A DNA stretch of 64,000 nucleotides from Ophiostoma sp. CBS 140.51. Taxonomy: Eukaryota; Ascomycota; Sordariomycetes; Ophiostomatales; Ophiostomataceae. The translations under genes were made by a program, and so were the position numbers. Within the stretch, counting starts at the first letter, position 1, and the number at the start of each line of letters is the position of its first letter. The stretch spans positions 1-64,000 of the forward strand of contig JANSLP010000081.1 of assembly GCA_029298735.1 (NCBI GenBank), written 5' to 3'. The notes beneath the pieces were generated by a model. It was not told the DNA's origin. It saw only the letters and a program-made list of their open reading frames with translations, and ran no database searches. Shown here piece after piece: positions 43,278 to 54,164 of this stretch.

Positions 43278-44909
43278 ATTATTATTATTATCCGCCTTTC
43301 TCAGCCACTCCTGGCTATTGGCGACTAGCTAGACAGAACCCTCTGGGGAAAAAACTGTCACAGAACTAAGTGGGTGAATATTCTATTCACCGGTGCGTGT
43401 GGTAGGCCGCAGGTGGCTACAGTAAAGAAAACAAATAAATGAAAGAAAGTACAATAGACAAGACAAATATGGACATAAGAAGTTGATGCTGTCGTGTCGT
43501 TTTACGTGGGTGTCGGCGACCTCTCTAGCTCCCTGGCTAGGCGGTACTCCGGGAGCCTCTCGCTTCGAATCAGCCACCGGAGGAGCGGTCGGGCCGTGAG
43601 GCCCGTCTGTAAGCGGTGATCTAGGTCCGTTGGTGTCTGTGGTCAGTCTGACGGTCTCGGGGGTGTTTCTGTGCATGATAGGAGGACGTGGGCCGGGGTC
43701 TCGTCTTCGGCCCTACATATGCATGTTGGTGAGTCTACGGCGCCTTGCCGGTAGAGGTATGCACGGAGGCCGATGTGGCCTGTCCGGATTTGCGTGAGGA
43801 GGCTGCTTTCGGCCTTGGTGAGGTGGAGGTGGCGGCGCCGTACGGCCCGTGCTGTCCAGCTCGGTGTCCGTGCCGCGAGAGATCTCGCGGTGTGACCTTT
43901 GCTTGCGTCCTGTTGCCAAAGGGCCTTCCAACGGTCGGTGACAGCCGTCCAGTCCGTCTCTTTGGGGGTAGGTGGCGGCGGTGGAGCGGGGGTGGGAGGG
44001 TAATAATTAGTAAACGGTCGAGGACGACGGACTGTGCTCCGGATAGCTCGGGCTTTCGCCTGGTAGTCTGGCCGTGATAAGAAGACGGCGCGGCGGTAGG
44101 CTAAGTAGAGGCTTAACGGCGGTATACCTGCCTCGGAGTGGAGGAGATAAATAGGCGTAGACCGGTAGGCCCCGAGGACGGTACGGAGGTAGCTGTGGAA
44201 GATCGTATCAAGGGAGGTCGTCGGCCGGCGGTTGCCCTTCTCCGGGAGGAAGATACTCGCGCCGTAGGCTGCTGTGCTCCGGAGGACTGCCGTATAGATT
44301 GTATGGGCCCACGGGAGCGTATAGCCCCACGTCTTCCCGGTAAATCTCGTAAGGGCGTAGCCTTGCGTAGTGAGACGGCGTTTTATTTGTTGGAGGTGCT
44401 CCGAAAAAAGGAGCTTCCTATCAAGCCAGATGCCGAGAAAGCGGGCCGACTGTCGGGGAGTAAGGACGGTAGCCCGGTCGAGCGACAGCGTCGTCGTCGG
44501 AGCTATATGGGCACGGGAGAAGTGGAGTAGCTCGCTCTTCGCCGGCTCGAATACGACGCCTCTCGGCCGTGCCCACTCCGTGACGGTAGTCCATGCCTCC
44601 CGTAAGAGGTGGCAGCAAAAGCTTGTCGTACGATCGCTCGCGAGAAGGTTAGTGTCGTCTGCGAACCCGAGGGTAATAATTCTGTGGTGGCGGTGGAGAG
44701 CCTGGTAGAGTGGTGTCGTAAAGAGGATAAAGAGAATAGGTGATAACGGGGACCCCTGAGGGACGCCAGCGGTGACGGGCCGTGCCGGGGCTACTTTACC
44801 GTCGAAGGCGAGCTCCGTCGTCCGGCTTGTCAAGTAATTCGTTATCCACTTAATTATCCAGTACGGGAGGTGGAGGGTATGTAGTGTGTAGATGAGCCAC
44901 CCGTGGTGG
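43278..44909 (-). mobile_element. LINE (non-LTR) retrotransposon, copy 2, 5'-truncated
   Basis: A 1.63 kb insertion read on the minus strand. It ends 3' in an ATT/AAT microsatellite tail (43278-43290), is cut at its 5' end inside the reverse transcriptase, and is flanked by an 18 bp target-site duplication, all hallmarks of target-primed reverse transcription. Its 3' about 500 bp match copy 1 at 1-501. It inserted between two convergent genes without damaging either. Confidence 0.93.
43505..44909 (-). pseudogene. LINE ORF2 fragment: reverse transcriptase C-terminal half
   Basis: The frame is open from the truncation point near 44909 (no start codon of its own) down to a TGA at 43643. It has the RT core motifs PQGSPLSPILF and the catalytic FADD box, then the thumb region, a Pro-rich linker, and a C-terminal Cys/His motif CICRAEDETPAHVLLSC. 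The palm motifs upstream of PQGSP are lost. In copy 1 the codon at the 43643 stop is TGG, and both copies share a later stop (about 43505 here), so the TGA removes about 48 residues relative to the ancestral frame. No RNase H domain was recognised between RT and the Cys/His motif. Confidence 0.88.
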
Positions 44910-44927
44910 GATTTTATATGATTTATT
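44910..44927. repeat. Target-site duplication, right copy
   Basis: 18 bp identical to 43260-43277. Confidence 0.88.
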
Positions 44928-45424
44928 TATTTACAATTTTCATTAAATACTTTTTTTCTTTCTAAATGGTATGAATATTTGACGAAGACATTCATTGTAA
45001 AATCCACAACTTTTCATTGGAAATCATTGTGGAAGTCAAATATTAAATTTGCAGAACACAGAAAGAGAGGAAATGAAAACATTATTTAAGACCAAGCATC
45101 AAACTTGTCTAATTTTCACTGCATATTAGCCGTAACACTTTCTACACACTCGATACAAACACAACTAACTTTACGCTCGAATGCAGACTCCAGTCACCGT
45201 TCGTACTCGAGTCACAAATGAAAAGTCCGTGTAATGTTTTAAATATTAAAATTAAGAAGAAAAAATGTAGACGCCGGTAGATGAGAACAATAAAAAATCT
45301 TCAAGTGGTGGGAGAAGCAGCCCTGAAAAGAAAAACACTAAATTTAAAAAACATAAAGGGCCCAAAATAAACGCCGTCATTCTATGCCATCGCTTTCTTA
45401 ACTATTAATAAATCACATGACAGC
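44928..45424. other. Intergenic, 3' flank of exo-glucanase gene
   Basis: 0.5 kb AT-rich sequence; no gene seen. Confidence 0.45.
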
Positions 45425-47323
45425 CTAGTAGTATTCTGGCAGGCTTCCAAAGCTGGGGACAGAACCACCGCAGTTAAAGCTGCGCTTGTAAGCAACGGGG
45501 GGCATAAAGCCGCCCTGCAGACCGGCCTGGTAGCTCCAGAGCGGCGCGCTCTCCGTCTTCCAGGTCCAGTAGAACCAGCCCCAGCCAGTCTCGTAGGCGG
45601 ACATCTGGGCCTGAGCAAAGGTGAGGAGGAACTCCTTGTAGTCGTCCGAGTAGCTAGACACGGGCATATTGGCCATGGAGCAGCTGCACTGGCTGTTTTG
45701 TGTCGGGCAGGCGGGCGTGGCCTTGCCCGAGAAGTTGCCGGTCCAGCGAGCACCGTTGCCGATACCGTTAACCCACTGGGCGCAGTCCGTATCGGCCTGA
45801 GACCACTCGCCGACCATGGTGGGACCGAAGCCGGTGGCGGTGTTGATGCTGGCCGCAAGCTGGCTGACAAAGGTGGAACAGACAAACTCGACCTTCTTCT
45901 CGTGCTCAAAGACGATTAGGTTGGTGTCGAAAATGGTGTACTCGTGGACGTCGACGATAAGGCCGTTGCCGAAGCCCTGGAGGTTGCCCTGCCAGGCGGG
46001 AAGACCACGCAGAGCCTCGCTAAAGACCTGGGTCGCCGTCACGCCGTTGTCGTTGACAATCTTGATGGCCTTGGCAGTCCAGTCGGACAGCGAGCTCTGG
46101 GGGATGGTGATGCCGGGTTCGTTGACGAGGCCGTAAAAGGCAATGACGTTCTTGTAGCGGTCCTGGGCGAAGAACTTGGAGAGCTGGTCGTGGATGTCGA
46201 GGGAGCGCTGGGCGTTGGTGCTGCCGTCCGGGCCGATGATCCAGTCGATGATGCCGGAGCGGCCACTGTGGTTCCAGCCGTTCTGGCTGCCAGGCACAGC
46301 GTGCAGGTCAAGGTTCACACGCAGACCGTGCTTACGCGCCCACTCAATGGCACGCAGCAGGTAGCGCCAGGAGATACCCAAAACGTACGGGTCGCCCGAG
46401 TAGGTGGTCACGGCCCAGTAGGAGTAGGGGATGCGGACGTGAGACAGACCGGCAGCAGCAATGTCGATAAAGTCCTGCTCAGTAATAAAAGTGGCGTAGT
46501 GCTTCTCGAGGGTGGCAGCGGCCTGTTTGGGGCCGAGGTGGGCACACAGAGTGTACTCATCAGCAACACCAGCACTGGAGGGGTAGTCAAAGAGAGAGGG
46601 CGTGATAAAGGGCTCGAGAGAGAACCAGCCGCCCAGGTTCACAGCGCGGATGGGGTTCTTGGAGTAGTCCCAGGCTTTGTTGAGAGCCGGGACACTGGGG
46701 TTGGCCTGCTTGGAGTCGTCCCAGGTCGAGTTGAGGCCGTTGAGAGACAGGTTGCCGACGGTTTCAGAAGTAAACGTGCAGTTGAAGTCAGTCATATCGA
46801 GCCACGTCGTCGGGTCGTTAAAGGTGCCCTGCACGGAAGCAGGGATATCCTTCTTGGTCGAGCAGGCGCCGGCCGTTGCAGTTGCCGAGGCCTTGGTCGA
46901 CGTCTTGGTGTCGGTGGCCTTTGCCGTCGTCTTAGCCTTTGTTGTTGTGGCTGCTTGTGTCTCGCCGGCGCTGGCGGCAATGCTGCTGCTGGATGCGGCT
47001 GCAGAGGCAGCAGCGGGGATGTCACTGAGGTTGGACTTGTTCTGGGTGCCGGTGTGAATGATGTTCTTGGCCACCAGAACGCCGATGACAATTCCGGCTA
47101 CAGCAAGCACGGTAAAGACACCGCCGATAATCAACCACATTGGCTTCCTGCTCTTGCGGGCCACTTTCTCGCTCAACGGTGCTGCCGCTGCGCCGCCGCC
47201 TGCTGCTGATCCATGGAGGACACTGTGCAGCTTGTCAGTGCTTCCGCCGTATGCCGTGCCGAGTTGATCGGTGCTGCCGAACTCGCTGGCCCGCAAGCCC
47301 TCGTCCATGGCGTAGGAGTTCAT
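45425..47323 (-). CDS. GH5 exo-1,3-beta-glucanase, type II membrane protein
   Basis: Cell-surface glucanase of 632 aa in one exon. The cytosolic N-tail of about 60 residues has a Gly/Ala-rich part, followed by one membrane segment (MWLIIGGVFTVLAVAGIVIG, about 62-82), a Ser/Thr/Ala/Lys-rich extracellular stalk (about 100-150) and then the GH5_9 catalytic domain. Landmarks are AVNLGGWFSLEPFITPSLF, HVRIPYSYWAV, NLDLHAVPGSQNGWNHSG, FYGLVNEPG (acid/base Glu), VDVHEYTIF and VGEWSQADTDC (nucleophile Glu). Fungal homologues with this layout (ExgD/Exg-like) act on cell-wall beta-1,3-glucan. The C-terminal Cys residues probably form disulfides. Confidence 0.93.
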   Translation of the reverse strand: MNSYAMDEGLRASEFGSTDQLGTAYGGSTDKLHSVLHGSAAGGGAAAAPLSEKVARKSRKPMWLIIGGVFTVLAVAGIVIGVLVAKNIIHTGTQNKSNLSDIPAAASAAASSSSIAASAGETQAATTTKAKTTAKATDTKTSTKASATATAGACSTKKDIPASVQGTFNDPTTWLDMTDFNCTFTSETVGNLSLNGLNSTWDDSKQANPSVPALNKAWDYSKNPIRAVNLGGWFSLEPFITPSLFDYPSSAGVADEYTLCAHLGPKQAAATLEKHYATFITEQDFIDIAAAGLSHVRIPYSYWAVTTYSGDPYVLGISWRYLLRAIEWARKHGLRVNLDLHAVPGSQNGWNHSGRSGIIDWIIGPDGSTNAQRSLDIHDQLSKFFAQDRYKNVIAFYGLVNEPGITIPQSSLSDWTAKAIKIVNDNGVTATQVFSEALRGLPAWQGNLQGFGNGLIVDVHEYTIFDTNLIVFEHEKKVEFVCSTFVSQLAASINTATGFGPTMVGEWSQADTDCAQWVNGIGNGARWTGNFSGKATPACPTQNSQCSCSMANMPVSSYSDDYKEFLLTFAQAQMSAYETGWGWFYWTWKTESAPLWSYQAGLQGGFMPPVAYKRSFNCGGSVPSFGSLPEYY

Positions 47324-49459
47324 CTGTACGAAGCGTATCGAGATTTACGCAGTGGTAAACGAGTGACTGGGAGGGAACCTCTCCGAAAATGCGCAAATCC
47401 GGCCTTTGTCGTGTTAGTGAGGCGTCGAGAAAATCAAAGAAACGTCGGGGTCGATGCCGTCGAGAGGGTCGAGGAGGCTACATACCAAGTACGTCTTACG
47501 TCGAAAACGTCAAGAACGTAAAAAACAACAGCAAACAAGCACCGTGACAAGAAGAAAAGAACAATAGACAGCGGAGGGCAAGCAAAGCCGTCCCCTTGCG
47601 TTTTGCTGGGGCGCTGCCCGCATTACATATTTTGCGGCTGCATGGCTAGCATACACATACAAGTATGGAGTCGTAAACAAGACAGAGACAGAAAATACGG
47701 TTATGCTTATTTCCCCCAGCGCTAGTTGCGCTGCCAGGCCGCCGTTTTGGCCTTGGCGGGCGCCGCTTCCTTCTCGTATTTGTGTTTAATTTTAAAATAG
47801 CCACGTTCAGCAGGGACCGGAAGGGACCAAGAGACCAGGACGGCACCAAGAACGGCCAAAGAAGGACCAAAGAGGAGCTGGGAAGAGTTTGGGAGGGGCT
47901 GAGAGGAGCCTGCAGGGCCCAGCACGGGCCTCGTGTCTGCATTTCTGCACTTTTTGAGCCCCAGAAAAAGGAGAAAAGGCGCCATCTGACGCAAATTCAA
48001 GGACGAGTATCCCATACTTCGTACATGAGTGACATCTCGGTGGCACAAAATGAAGTAAAATCAAGGCGTAGCACGAAGTGCTCGTAATAGCTCAAGAGAC
48101 CACGAGAAATTCAAACGAGCTCTTGAAATATCCAAGAGACCGCGTTTGGCGCCTTCTTGCTCTTCTGTCGTATTTCATCGCATTTCGAGCTGTTTTGAGC
48201 AAATGGGCAGTTGTCCGATGCAAATCGGAAAAGACGGCGCCTCGTTCCACTCTGGTCTCCTCAGTTGACAGTACCACTGCAGTGTCGCATTTTGATTTTT
48301 GAGGACCTTTGGTGCGCGCCAGCGTGAGAGCCAAGTTCCAACGGGGCATTACATCCTCATTCCATCTATTCCCATCAGGCTGTTTTCGACTTGGTGGCAT
48401 CTTTGGACCCGCTTTTCTATGGAGAAGTTAAAAAGTGAGAAAAATAACAGCACCAAAACAACGTGCAAAAAGCAACGAAAAGGGGCAGCACTGCGACGGC
48501 GCAGTAACTAGCAGCGAGAAAAAAAAGCCCCAAAACAGTGAGCGCAGTGTCCTAGTGGGCGAGGTGCAGGTCTCATTTCGCCAAGACAGCCCCGCCCCTG
48601 TTCGTCCTTTTCGTGAAGCCACAATGCACTCGGCGCGGCTGCGGTTAACTCCCACACAAAGTCACGACATTGTCTGTTTTCTCGCGCAACAGTCCTTCTT
48701 CCCATCACCTTGGCACCCCGTAAATTACACTCTGTTCATCGCCAGATGCCTCGTAGCGTTGGCATCTTGTGGCGTTCGATCTGGTGATATTGTCTCACGG
48801 AGTGTCAAACATGGCGTGCGGGTCTGTCAGTCTTCATTTTGTACAAGTGCTGGGACAAAATGCACTTACTTCGCACGCTTCATTTGAAGCCCCTTTCCCA
48901 GAGCCTCAACCAACTCGTTTTCTCGGGTCCAGTCAGGGTCCAACGGGACATTGTCTGCGCACAAAAGGGACTACACGGGAAATACAAATTGATCGCCCCT
49001 TTATATGTAGTTTTTATGTATATTTGAACGGCAATGCATGCCTAAATTAGGTGTCTCAGACGACAAGAAGACACTGTAATATAGCAACTACATAAAGTAC
49101 CATGCGCCGCCAACCTGACTGTTGGTCCTTTTTTGCCGTCCACCGGTGAGTGGTTAGATCTGTGTACTCGTCTGCTCAATTTGCCGCATCACAACGGTCA
49201 AATAATAGATGTTGTTCATCAAAATATTCAGAGAAGAGGCACCATTGCGAGTAGCACAGTCACAAACGTAGAAGTATTGTTGGTCGCCATTTGGGCCGTG
49301 GAAAGCCAGAATTGCTCCACTAAATTTACTGACTCAGAACACACTTTTCCCATGCAGTAAGGTCCGAATTTGAGCTTCTCGAGATCTTTCCTGCCAACAC
49401 ACAGCCGTATTTCCAATCACGATAATCTAAGATTATTGAAAGTCGTACGGAGTCGTTCC

Positions 49460-49466
49460 GTGACTC
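49460..49466 (+). promoter_or_regulatory. GTGACTC motif 1 (bZIP-type)
   Basis: CCGTGACTCCAG, 360 bp upstream of the bZIP start; next to a weak dyad ACGGA-N5-TCCGT at about 49447. Confidence 0.5.
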
Positions 49467-49694
49467 CAGTGTTTTGCCATCCCGCACCAACTTTGCAGAC
49501 CTTTACCTTTCACTTTACCGATGTGTGCACCCTGTGACCTCTCAAGCTGCAGCTTTCAGTTAGCCTGGCCTGGCCTGGTCCCAATCACAATGGGATATCA
49601 CCAGCTGTTATCTTAGCGCAACGCACCCCAGACTCAGAACACTTACCCCGGATTGTCGTCCAGGGAAAACAACATCCGCCTCATCTTGAATGCG

Positions 49695-49701
49695 GAGTCA
49701 C
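49695..49701 (-). promoter_or_regulatory. GTGACTC motif 2
   Basis: Read on the minus strand as ACGTGACTCCGCA; matches the full YGTGACTCYGC consensus. Confidence 0.55.
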
Positions 49702-49744
49702 GTAGAAATGCGTCGAGATGCACATATATTTATTCATGCACACC

Positions 49745-49751
49745 GTGACTC
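49745..49751 (+). promoter_or_regulatory. GTGACTC motif 3
   Basis: CCGTGACTCCTC, 75 bp upstream of the bZIP start. Confidence 0.5.
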
Positions 49752-49812
49752 CTCACCCCATTGAATCTAACAATGTGCTCTTCGATGCACCTCTATTGTT
49801 GACACCTTGGCA

Positions 49813-49819
49813 GAGTCAC
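49813..49819 (-). promoter_or_regulatory. GTGACTC motif 4
   Basis: Minus-strand TGTGACTCTGCC ending only 5 bp before the bZIP ATG, so binding here could block the gene's own transcription or mark an upstream leader. Confidence 0.5.
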
Positions 49820-49824
49820 ACATC

Positions 49825-51181
49825 ATGGATCGACCCTCTCGCCGAGGACGTGCAGCGCACGGCAAGCTGTCGATGGAGCAAAGGATCGAGCACAGGCGCA
49901 AGGAGGACAAGATACGGCAACGCAATCGACGGTATGTATCGACAGTGTCAGAGCCGAAGGCATGCAAAGGAAAAGGCAATTGCCTAGGCTAATATCTCGC
50001 GTAGAGACCGCGTCAAGAACCATATTGAAAACCTCGAGGCAGAAAATGACCGACTCCGGCAGCATGTGGCAGATCTCGAGGAAAGATGTGACCATCTCCA
50101 GAGCATCGTATCCTCGGTTGCAAGCACCGTGGCCCCTTCTCGTATCGATGGTACTGCTAGCTTGAGTGGATCCCGGTTCCTGACATCACCTGGGCCAGAG
50201 GGACCGGATACAGAGCCGGCCGTGACACCGCTGCCGACGACAGCGGTGCCCTATGGGAGTGCTGATAACACTCGAGCGCTGGACAACATGGCTCTCACAG
50301 TACCTTTCCTGTGGCCCACGTGGCTTTCCATTACTCGTGACGGCCCTGTATGGACACAGGTGCCGAATCACACTCCTCCTTCTTGTCCTTTTGATACCAT
50401 GATCAGCGAGCTTGATACACTGTCACAGCACCTGGCAACGAAAGGCCTCCTAAGCATACCCGAGCTCAAGGCTGCAGCACCCGCTGTCTCTGCCTTGGTA
50501 GATCTAGCCTCTTCACCCGAGAAAAGTCTCTCATCAATGGCCGTGGAACCTGTCTCATTGGAGCCTCGATCCGCGTCCCAGACCCTCTCTACCGGCTACC
50601 CACACGGATTCTCTCTATCCAACATGCTGGTAGATTTTGTCACAATGGGTATGCCGGCCTTGCAGACAACCCTTGAACGACTTACAGCCGCCTGGGCAGT
50701 ATTCAACCTCATCCGCTGGCGCATGTGCCGCTCGAAGGAGGCCTTTGATGCACTGCCGTCACATTACCGACCAACACAGATCCAGCAGTCCGTGTCCTAC
50801 CCGGCTTGGATTGATCCTATTCCCTGGCCAGAAGCACGAGACAAAATCATTACCGAGCTGCCCCCCAGCCAGTACACGCGCTTCAGAACCATGCTTCACG
50901 AGACGTATGCTATCCGTGCCTGGTCAAAACCAGTGCATGAGTGCTTGGAACGGTCTGCCGGTGGCCACTGGACACTGGCTCCAAGTTTTATACAGCATTT
51001 ACACGACTTGCGGAACTTGGCATTGACGCAAAGGGCTGTTGACGAATTTCCCTTTCTTGCCGGCGTGGTCAACATTGTGCCCGGTCCTGATTCTTGCAAA
51101 TCAAATTCATATGGAGTGGGGGAAAACTCTGATTTTTTATCAGATACATGTGCGGATAATTATGTACCATTATTTGCGTAG
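49825..51181 (+). CDS. bZIP transcription factor with DUF3425 domain
   Basis: Nuclear regulator of 427 aa. Exons are 49825-49931 and 50005-51181; the 73 bp intron falls inside the basic region, rejoining RRKEDKIRQRNRRDRVKNH. The leucine-zipper heptads follow (IENLEAENDRLRQHVADLEERC). The C-terminal half is a DUF3425 domain: SLSNMLVDFVTMGMPALQTTLERL, WAVFNLIRWRMCRS, YPAWIDPIPWPEARDKI and a hydrophobic-aromatic tail. DUF3425 bZIPs are common local regulators in ascomycete gene clusters. Four GTGACTC sites in its own promoter and four more in the promoters of the next genes suggest it controls itself and the downstream aldolase-ADH-MFS-EthD set. Confidence 0.92.
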
Positions 51182-51197
51182 CTGACAATATTGGGCA

Positions 51198-52171
51198 CTA
51201 CTCTGTTTTCCCTTCATCTTTGCTCTTTGGAGCTGATGCCCTGACCTGTGCAATTTCTGTGCCCATCCATGTACCCAAGGCTACAATGTCCGCGCCACAG
51301 TTCATGAAATCCCAACCAGCCTCTGCTTTCTTCAAGACATCGGTAGCATTCATACAAAAATGACCTGCTGCTTTACCACCTGTCTTGGCTGCCACTCTGA
51401 CACTCTCTGCAGCATCCAGTACTGCCGGAATGGAGGCAAAATCATATGGAAAGTAGCCCATAGAGCTCGCGAGATCAGCTGGACCAATAAACAACCCATC
51501 AATGCCCGGCACTGAAGCAATCTCTGCAGCATTAGTGACGCCCAGCTGGGACTCGATTTGCACAATGACAAAAATATAATCATTGGCCTGGCGGTGATAG
51601 GCAGCCGCACCAAGACCCAGGTTGGCCGGAGCAAAGGCACCACCGCAGCCACGGACACCGTCTGGGTATTCTGTCGATGTGTAGTGGCTCGCACGAGCAA
51701 CGAGATCAGCTTGTTCCTGTATTGAGAGGTCAGTTCAAATTCAAAGACGGGCAAAGTGTGTCGACCCACCTTTGTCTCGACCATGGGAACCATGATGCCG
51801 TGGGCACCGCTGTCAAGGGCACGCTTGATCAACCATGACTCGGCCCAAGGCACGCGGACGATGGGAGAGGCACCTGCTGCGGCAATTGCTGCCACTGATT
51901 GATACATGGCTGCATCATCAAGATTTCCATGTTCACAGTCTACCAGGACCCACTGGATGGCGGTTAGTTAAGTTGCCCGTGGAAGAGCGAGAAAAAAAAG
52001 AACATGTACCGCACTTACATCAGGACCTGCGGCTGCAACAGTCCTTGCCAAGGTGAAGCCAGGCAGAGTCAACCATGATCCAACAGCTGGACCACCTCCT
52101 TCACGAGATGCCTGAAGAGCTCGTCGAAAGGGAGTTGTGGTGTTTGGTGGAAGGGAGCCGGTAGATCCCAT
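51198..52171 (-). CDS. HpcH/HpaI-type aldolase (2-oxo-acid aldolase/citrate-lyase fold)
   Basis: Class II, metal-dependent pyruvate aldolase of the HpaI family, 284 aa. Exons are 52171-52019, 51952-51770 and 51716-51198. Landmarks are GSWLTLPGFTLARTVAAAGPDWVLVDCEHGN (spliced), ASPIVRVPWAESWLIKRALDSGAHGIMVPMVET, GVRGCGGAFAP, VIVQIESQLG (metal-ligand Glu region) and GIDGLFIGPADLASSMG (metal-ligand Asp region). Enzymes of this type split 4-hydroxy-2-oxo acids to pyruvate plus an aldehyde at the end of aromatic or sugar-acid pathways. It is divergent from the alcohol dehydrogenase, and the shared spacer carries two GTGACTC sites. It overlaps none of its neighbours; the bZIP stop is only 16 bp away (convergent). 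Confidence 0.92.
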
Positions 52172-52431
52172 TCTTGATGTTCGTGGTTCTGCTTTTGATG
52201 TTGTTCGTATGTTTGAATTTGATTCCCGTTTTGTCTCACCCGGAAACAATTGGCTTGAATAAATTTTGAGCACAGTATCTTACGAGTGTTTTGATATTTA
52301 ATGTCCCATTGAAAAGTCTTTTGTTTCATTGCTGCCATGCACCTGATTAAGAAAAGCAGTTGGCTCTGTAGTGTAGCATAGAGTTAAGCAGAGATTCAGG
52401 ATAAACAAGTACCGCTGTATCCAGCTTCCGT

Positions 52432-52438
52432 GAGTCAC
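52432..52438 (-). promoter_or_regulatory. GTGACTC motif 5
   Basis: Part of GTGAGTCAC, so it also contains the AP-1/Gcn4-like TGAGTCA core. Confidence 0.5.
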
Positions 52439-52534
52439 AAAACAGCTTTTCCGCTCGAGGCTCTAAAACTCTCTCCAAAATATTGTACTAAATGTTTCTC
52501 TGTGATGTATTCAAGTTCTCAAGGAAGATTGTGC

Positions 52535-52541
52535 AGAGTCA
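52535..52541 (-). promoter_or_regulatory. GTGACTC motif 6
   Basis: Minus-strand ACGTGACTCTGCA, a full YGTGACTCYGC match, 275 bp upstream of the ADH start. Confidence 0.55.
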
Positions 52542-52814
52542 CGTCTAAGGATGTCGTCCACTGCAGTTGTCAGTTGTTGGGTCGCAGATTCACGCCAAGA
52601 TTTTAGCGCCGACTTGTAGACACCCGACCACATCTGGGGGATCATGTAAGTGCCAGTATTCGGCATCACAGCACACTAAATTACCCAAGGTGTGTAAATC
52701 AGTTAAAAGGAGGTAGAATAAGGTCATAATATCTGCTGTACGTAAAAACTTGACGATCGAAATTCAAACAACACAACGCCCTCTGACAATCAAATCAACA
52801 ACCTCTCGACCACC

Positions 52815-54164
52815 ATGACCGTCACTGAAGAAATCAAAGGCGTCAACCGGTGTGCCATTCTCAAGGCAGTAAAGACTGTTGAGCTGCAAGAGAGACCAGT
52901 CCCTACCATCAACGATGACCAAGTGCTCGTCAAGGTCATGAGGACGGGCATCTGTGGCTCCGACATCTACCACTACAACAACCCACATGCACCTCATGGT
53001 ATGGTTCTGGGCCACGAATCGGCCGGCCAGATCACCCAAGTTGGTGCCAATGTCAAGACACGCCATGTTGGACAGAACGTGGCCATTGAACCTGGCTTTC
53101 TTTGCAAGAAGCAAGTTCCCAAAGCATCAAAAAACATTTGATCTATCCCTGTGCTAACTGGACAGCTGCGAGTTTTGTCGTAAAGGCAACTCCCACGTCT
53201 GTGTCAACATTCGTTATGCTGGAAATGACGGCACAGACGGCACCATGAGCATGTGGTTTGCCTGTGAACCCGACATGGCGGTCCCGATGCCCGACTACAT
53301 CTCATGGGAAGTGGCTGGATGCGTCCAGCCCGTGGCCATTTCTGTACAGGTTGCCCGCCAGGCTGGCATCCGTGCTCACCAGATATTGGCTGTTTTGCAA
53401 GTATACCCTCAACCTCGATAGAATCTCTTCAATTTTCAGCATGTCCTGACATACTTAGTGGCTGCGGCCCACTTGGACTCATTACGATGGCCGTGGCCAA
53501 ATCCTACGGCGTGTCCAAAATCATTGCCTTTGATATTGAGCCAGCCCGTGTCGAATTTGCAAAGTCGTACTGTGCCGACGATGCGTATGTCGTTCCCAAA
53601 GACTACAGCGGAAAGGACTCTTTCCAGTTTGCCAATGAGTTTGTCAAGACTGTTCTCGAAGAGCAGAAGCTGCCGTATGGTGTTGACGTGGCCATTGACG
53701 CAACGGGTGCCGAAGTCTGCATGCAAATGGCCGTCTTTATCACAAAGCCACATGGAACATGTGGGTTTATTCTGGATACTAATTGCTTTTTGTTTTTTTT
53801 TATGAGATAAGTGGTTATTGATAAAATCAACAGACTTGCAAGCTGGGTTTGGAAAGCACCTGACTCTCATGCCCATGGGGTTGATGGCAGCTAAGTCCAT
53901 CAGTATCAAAGGTGTGTTATCACCGTCCCACTGACAAAATGGTCTGGCTCTCTCCTTTTATCCACTTCTGACACATATATTTTATAAGGCACCGTCCGCT
54001 ACGGCCCTGGCACATTTGAGGACGCCATCGATCTACTGGCCAGGGGCAAGATTGACATAGCACCTCTGATCACGGCCACCTACCCGCTGACCAAGATACA
54101 GGACGCACTTGCAGCTCAAATTTCTCGTGAAGGCATCAAAATTGTGCTGATAAACCAAGAGTAG
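52815..54164 (+). CDS. Zinc alcohol dehydrogenase, sorbitol/xylitol dehydrogenase type
   Basis: Medium-chain NAD(P)-dependent polyol/alcohol dehydrogenase, 360 aa. Exons are 52815-53110, 53166-53396, 53459-53760, 53834-53911 and 53989-54164. The first two introns have GC donors (GCAAGT) instead of GT. With them the four structural-zinc cysteines fall into place (Cys97, 100, 103, 111 as CKNCEFC...C) and the Rossmann motif reads VFGCGPLGL; no GT donor gives a continuous conserved protein. Catalytic zinc ligands are Cys47 and His67-Glu68 (ICGSD, GHES). The C-terminal block GTVRYGPGTFEDAIDLLARGKID is that of xylitol/sorbitol dehydrogenases. The real substrate may be a hydroxy-acid or alcohol made in this module. 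Confidence 0.9.

Larger units (their letters stand above)
47324..49824. other. 2.5 kb gene-free region; its last 400 bp is the promoter of the DUF3425 bZIP gene
   Basis: From 47324 to about 49400 there are only short frames without family features, including on the minus strand around 47650-48400. No tandem repeat, tRNA or retroelement similarity was recognised. From 49440 to the bZIP start the sequence carries four GTGACTC/GAGTCAC sites and an ATATATT box near 49728. Confidence 0.5.
52172..52814. promoter_or_regulatory. Divergent promoter, HpaI aldolase / alcohol dehydrogenase
   Basis: 643 bp with two bZIP-type sites (52432-52438 and 52535-52541) and no gene. Confidence 0.5.

Noticed and set aside
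43278..43290. (ATT)n run considered as an independent microsatellite
   Set aside because: It is the 3' tail of the LINE insertion, directly abutting the target-site duplication.
45944..47209. 421-codon open frame on the plus strand
   Set aside because: Antisense of the GH5 exo-glucanase gene; the GC-rich third positions keep the complement open. Not a gene.
47646..48048. Overlapping minus-strand frames in the 47.3-49.4 kb spacer
   Set aside because: Several frames of similar quality in the same place, none with family features or splice support.
53397..53458. Canonical GT donor (GTATAC at 53401) for ADH intron 2
   Set aside because: It leaves the reading frame out of phase with the GCGPLGL exon; only the GC donor four bases upstream restores the conserved frame.
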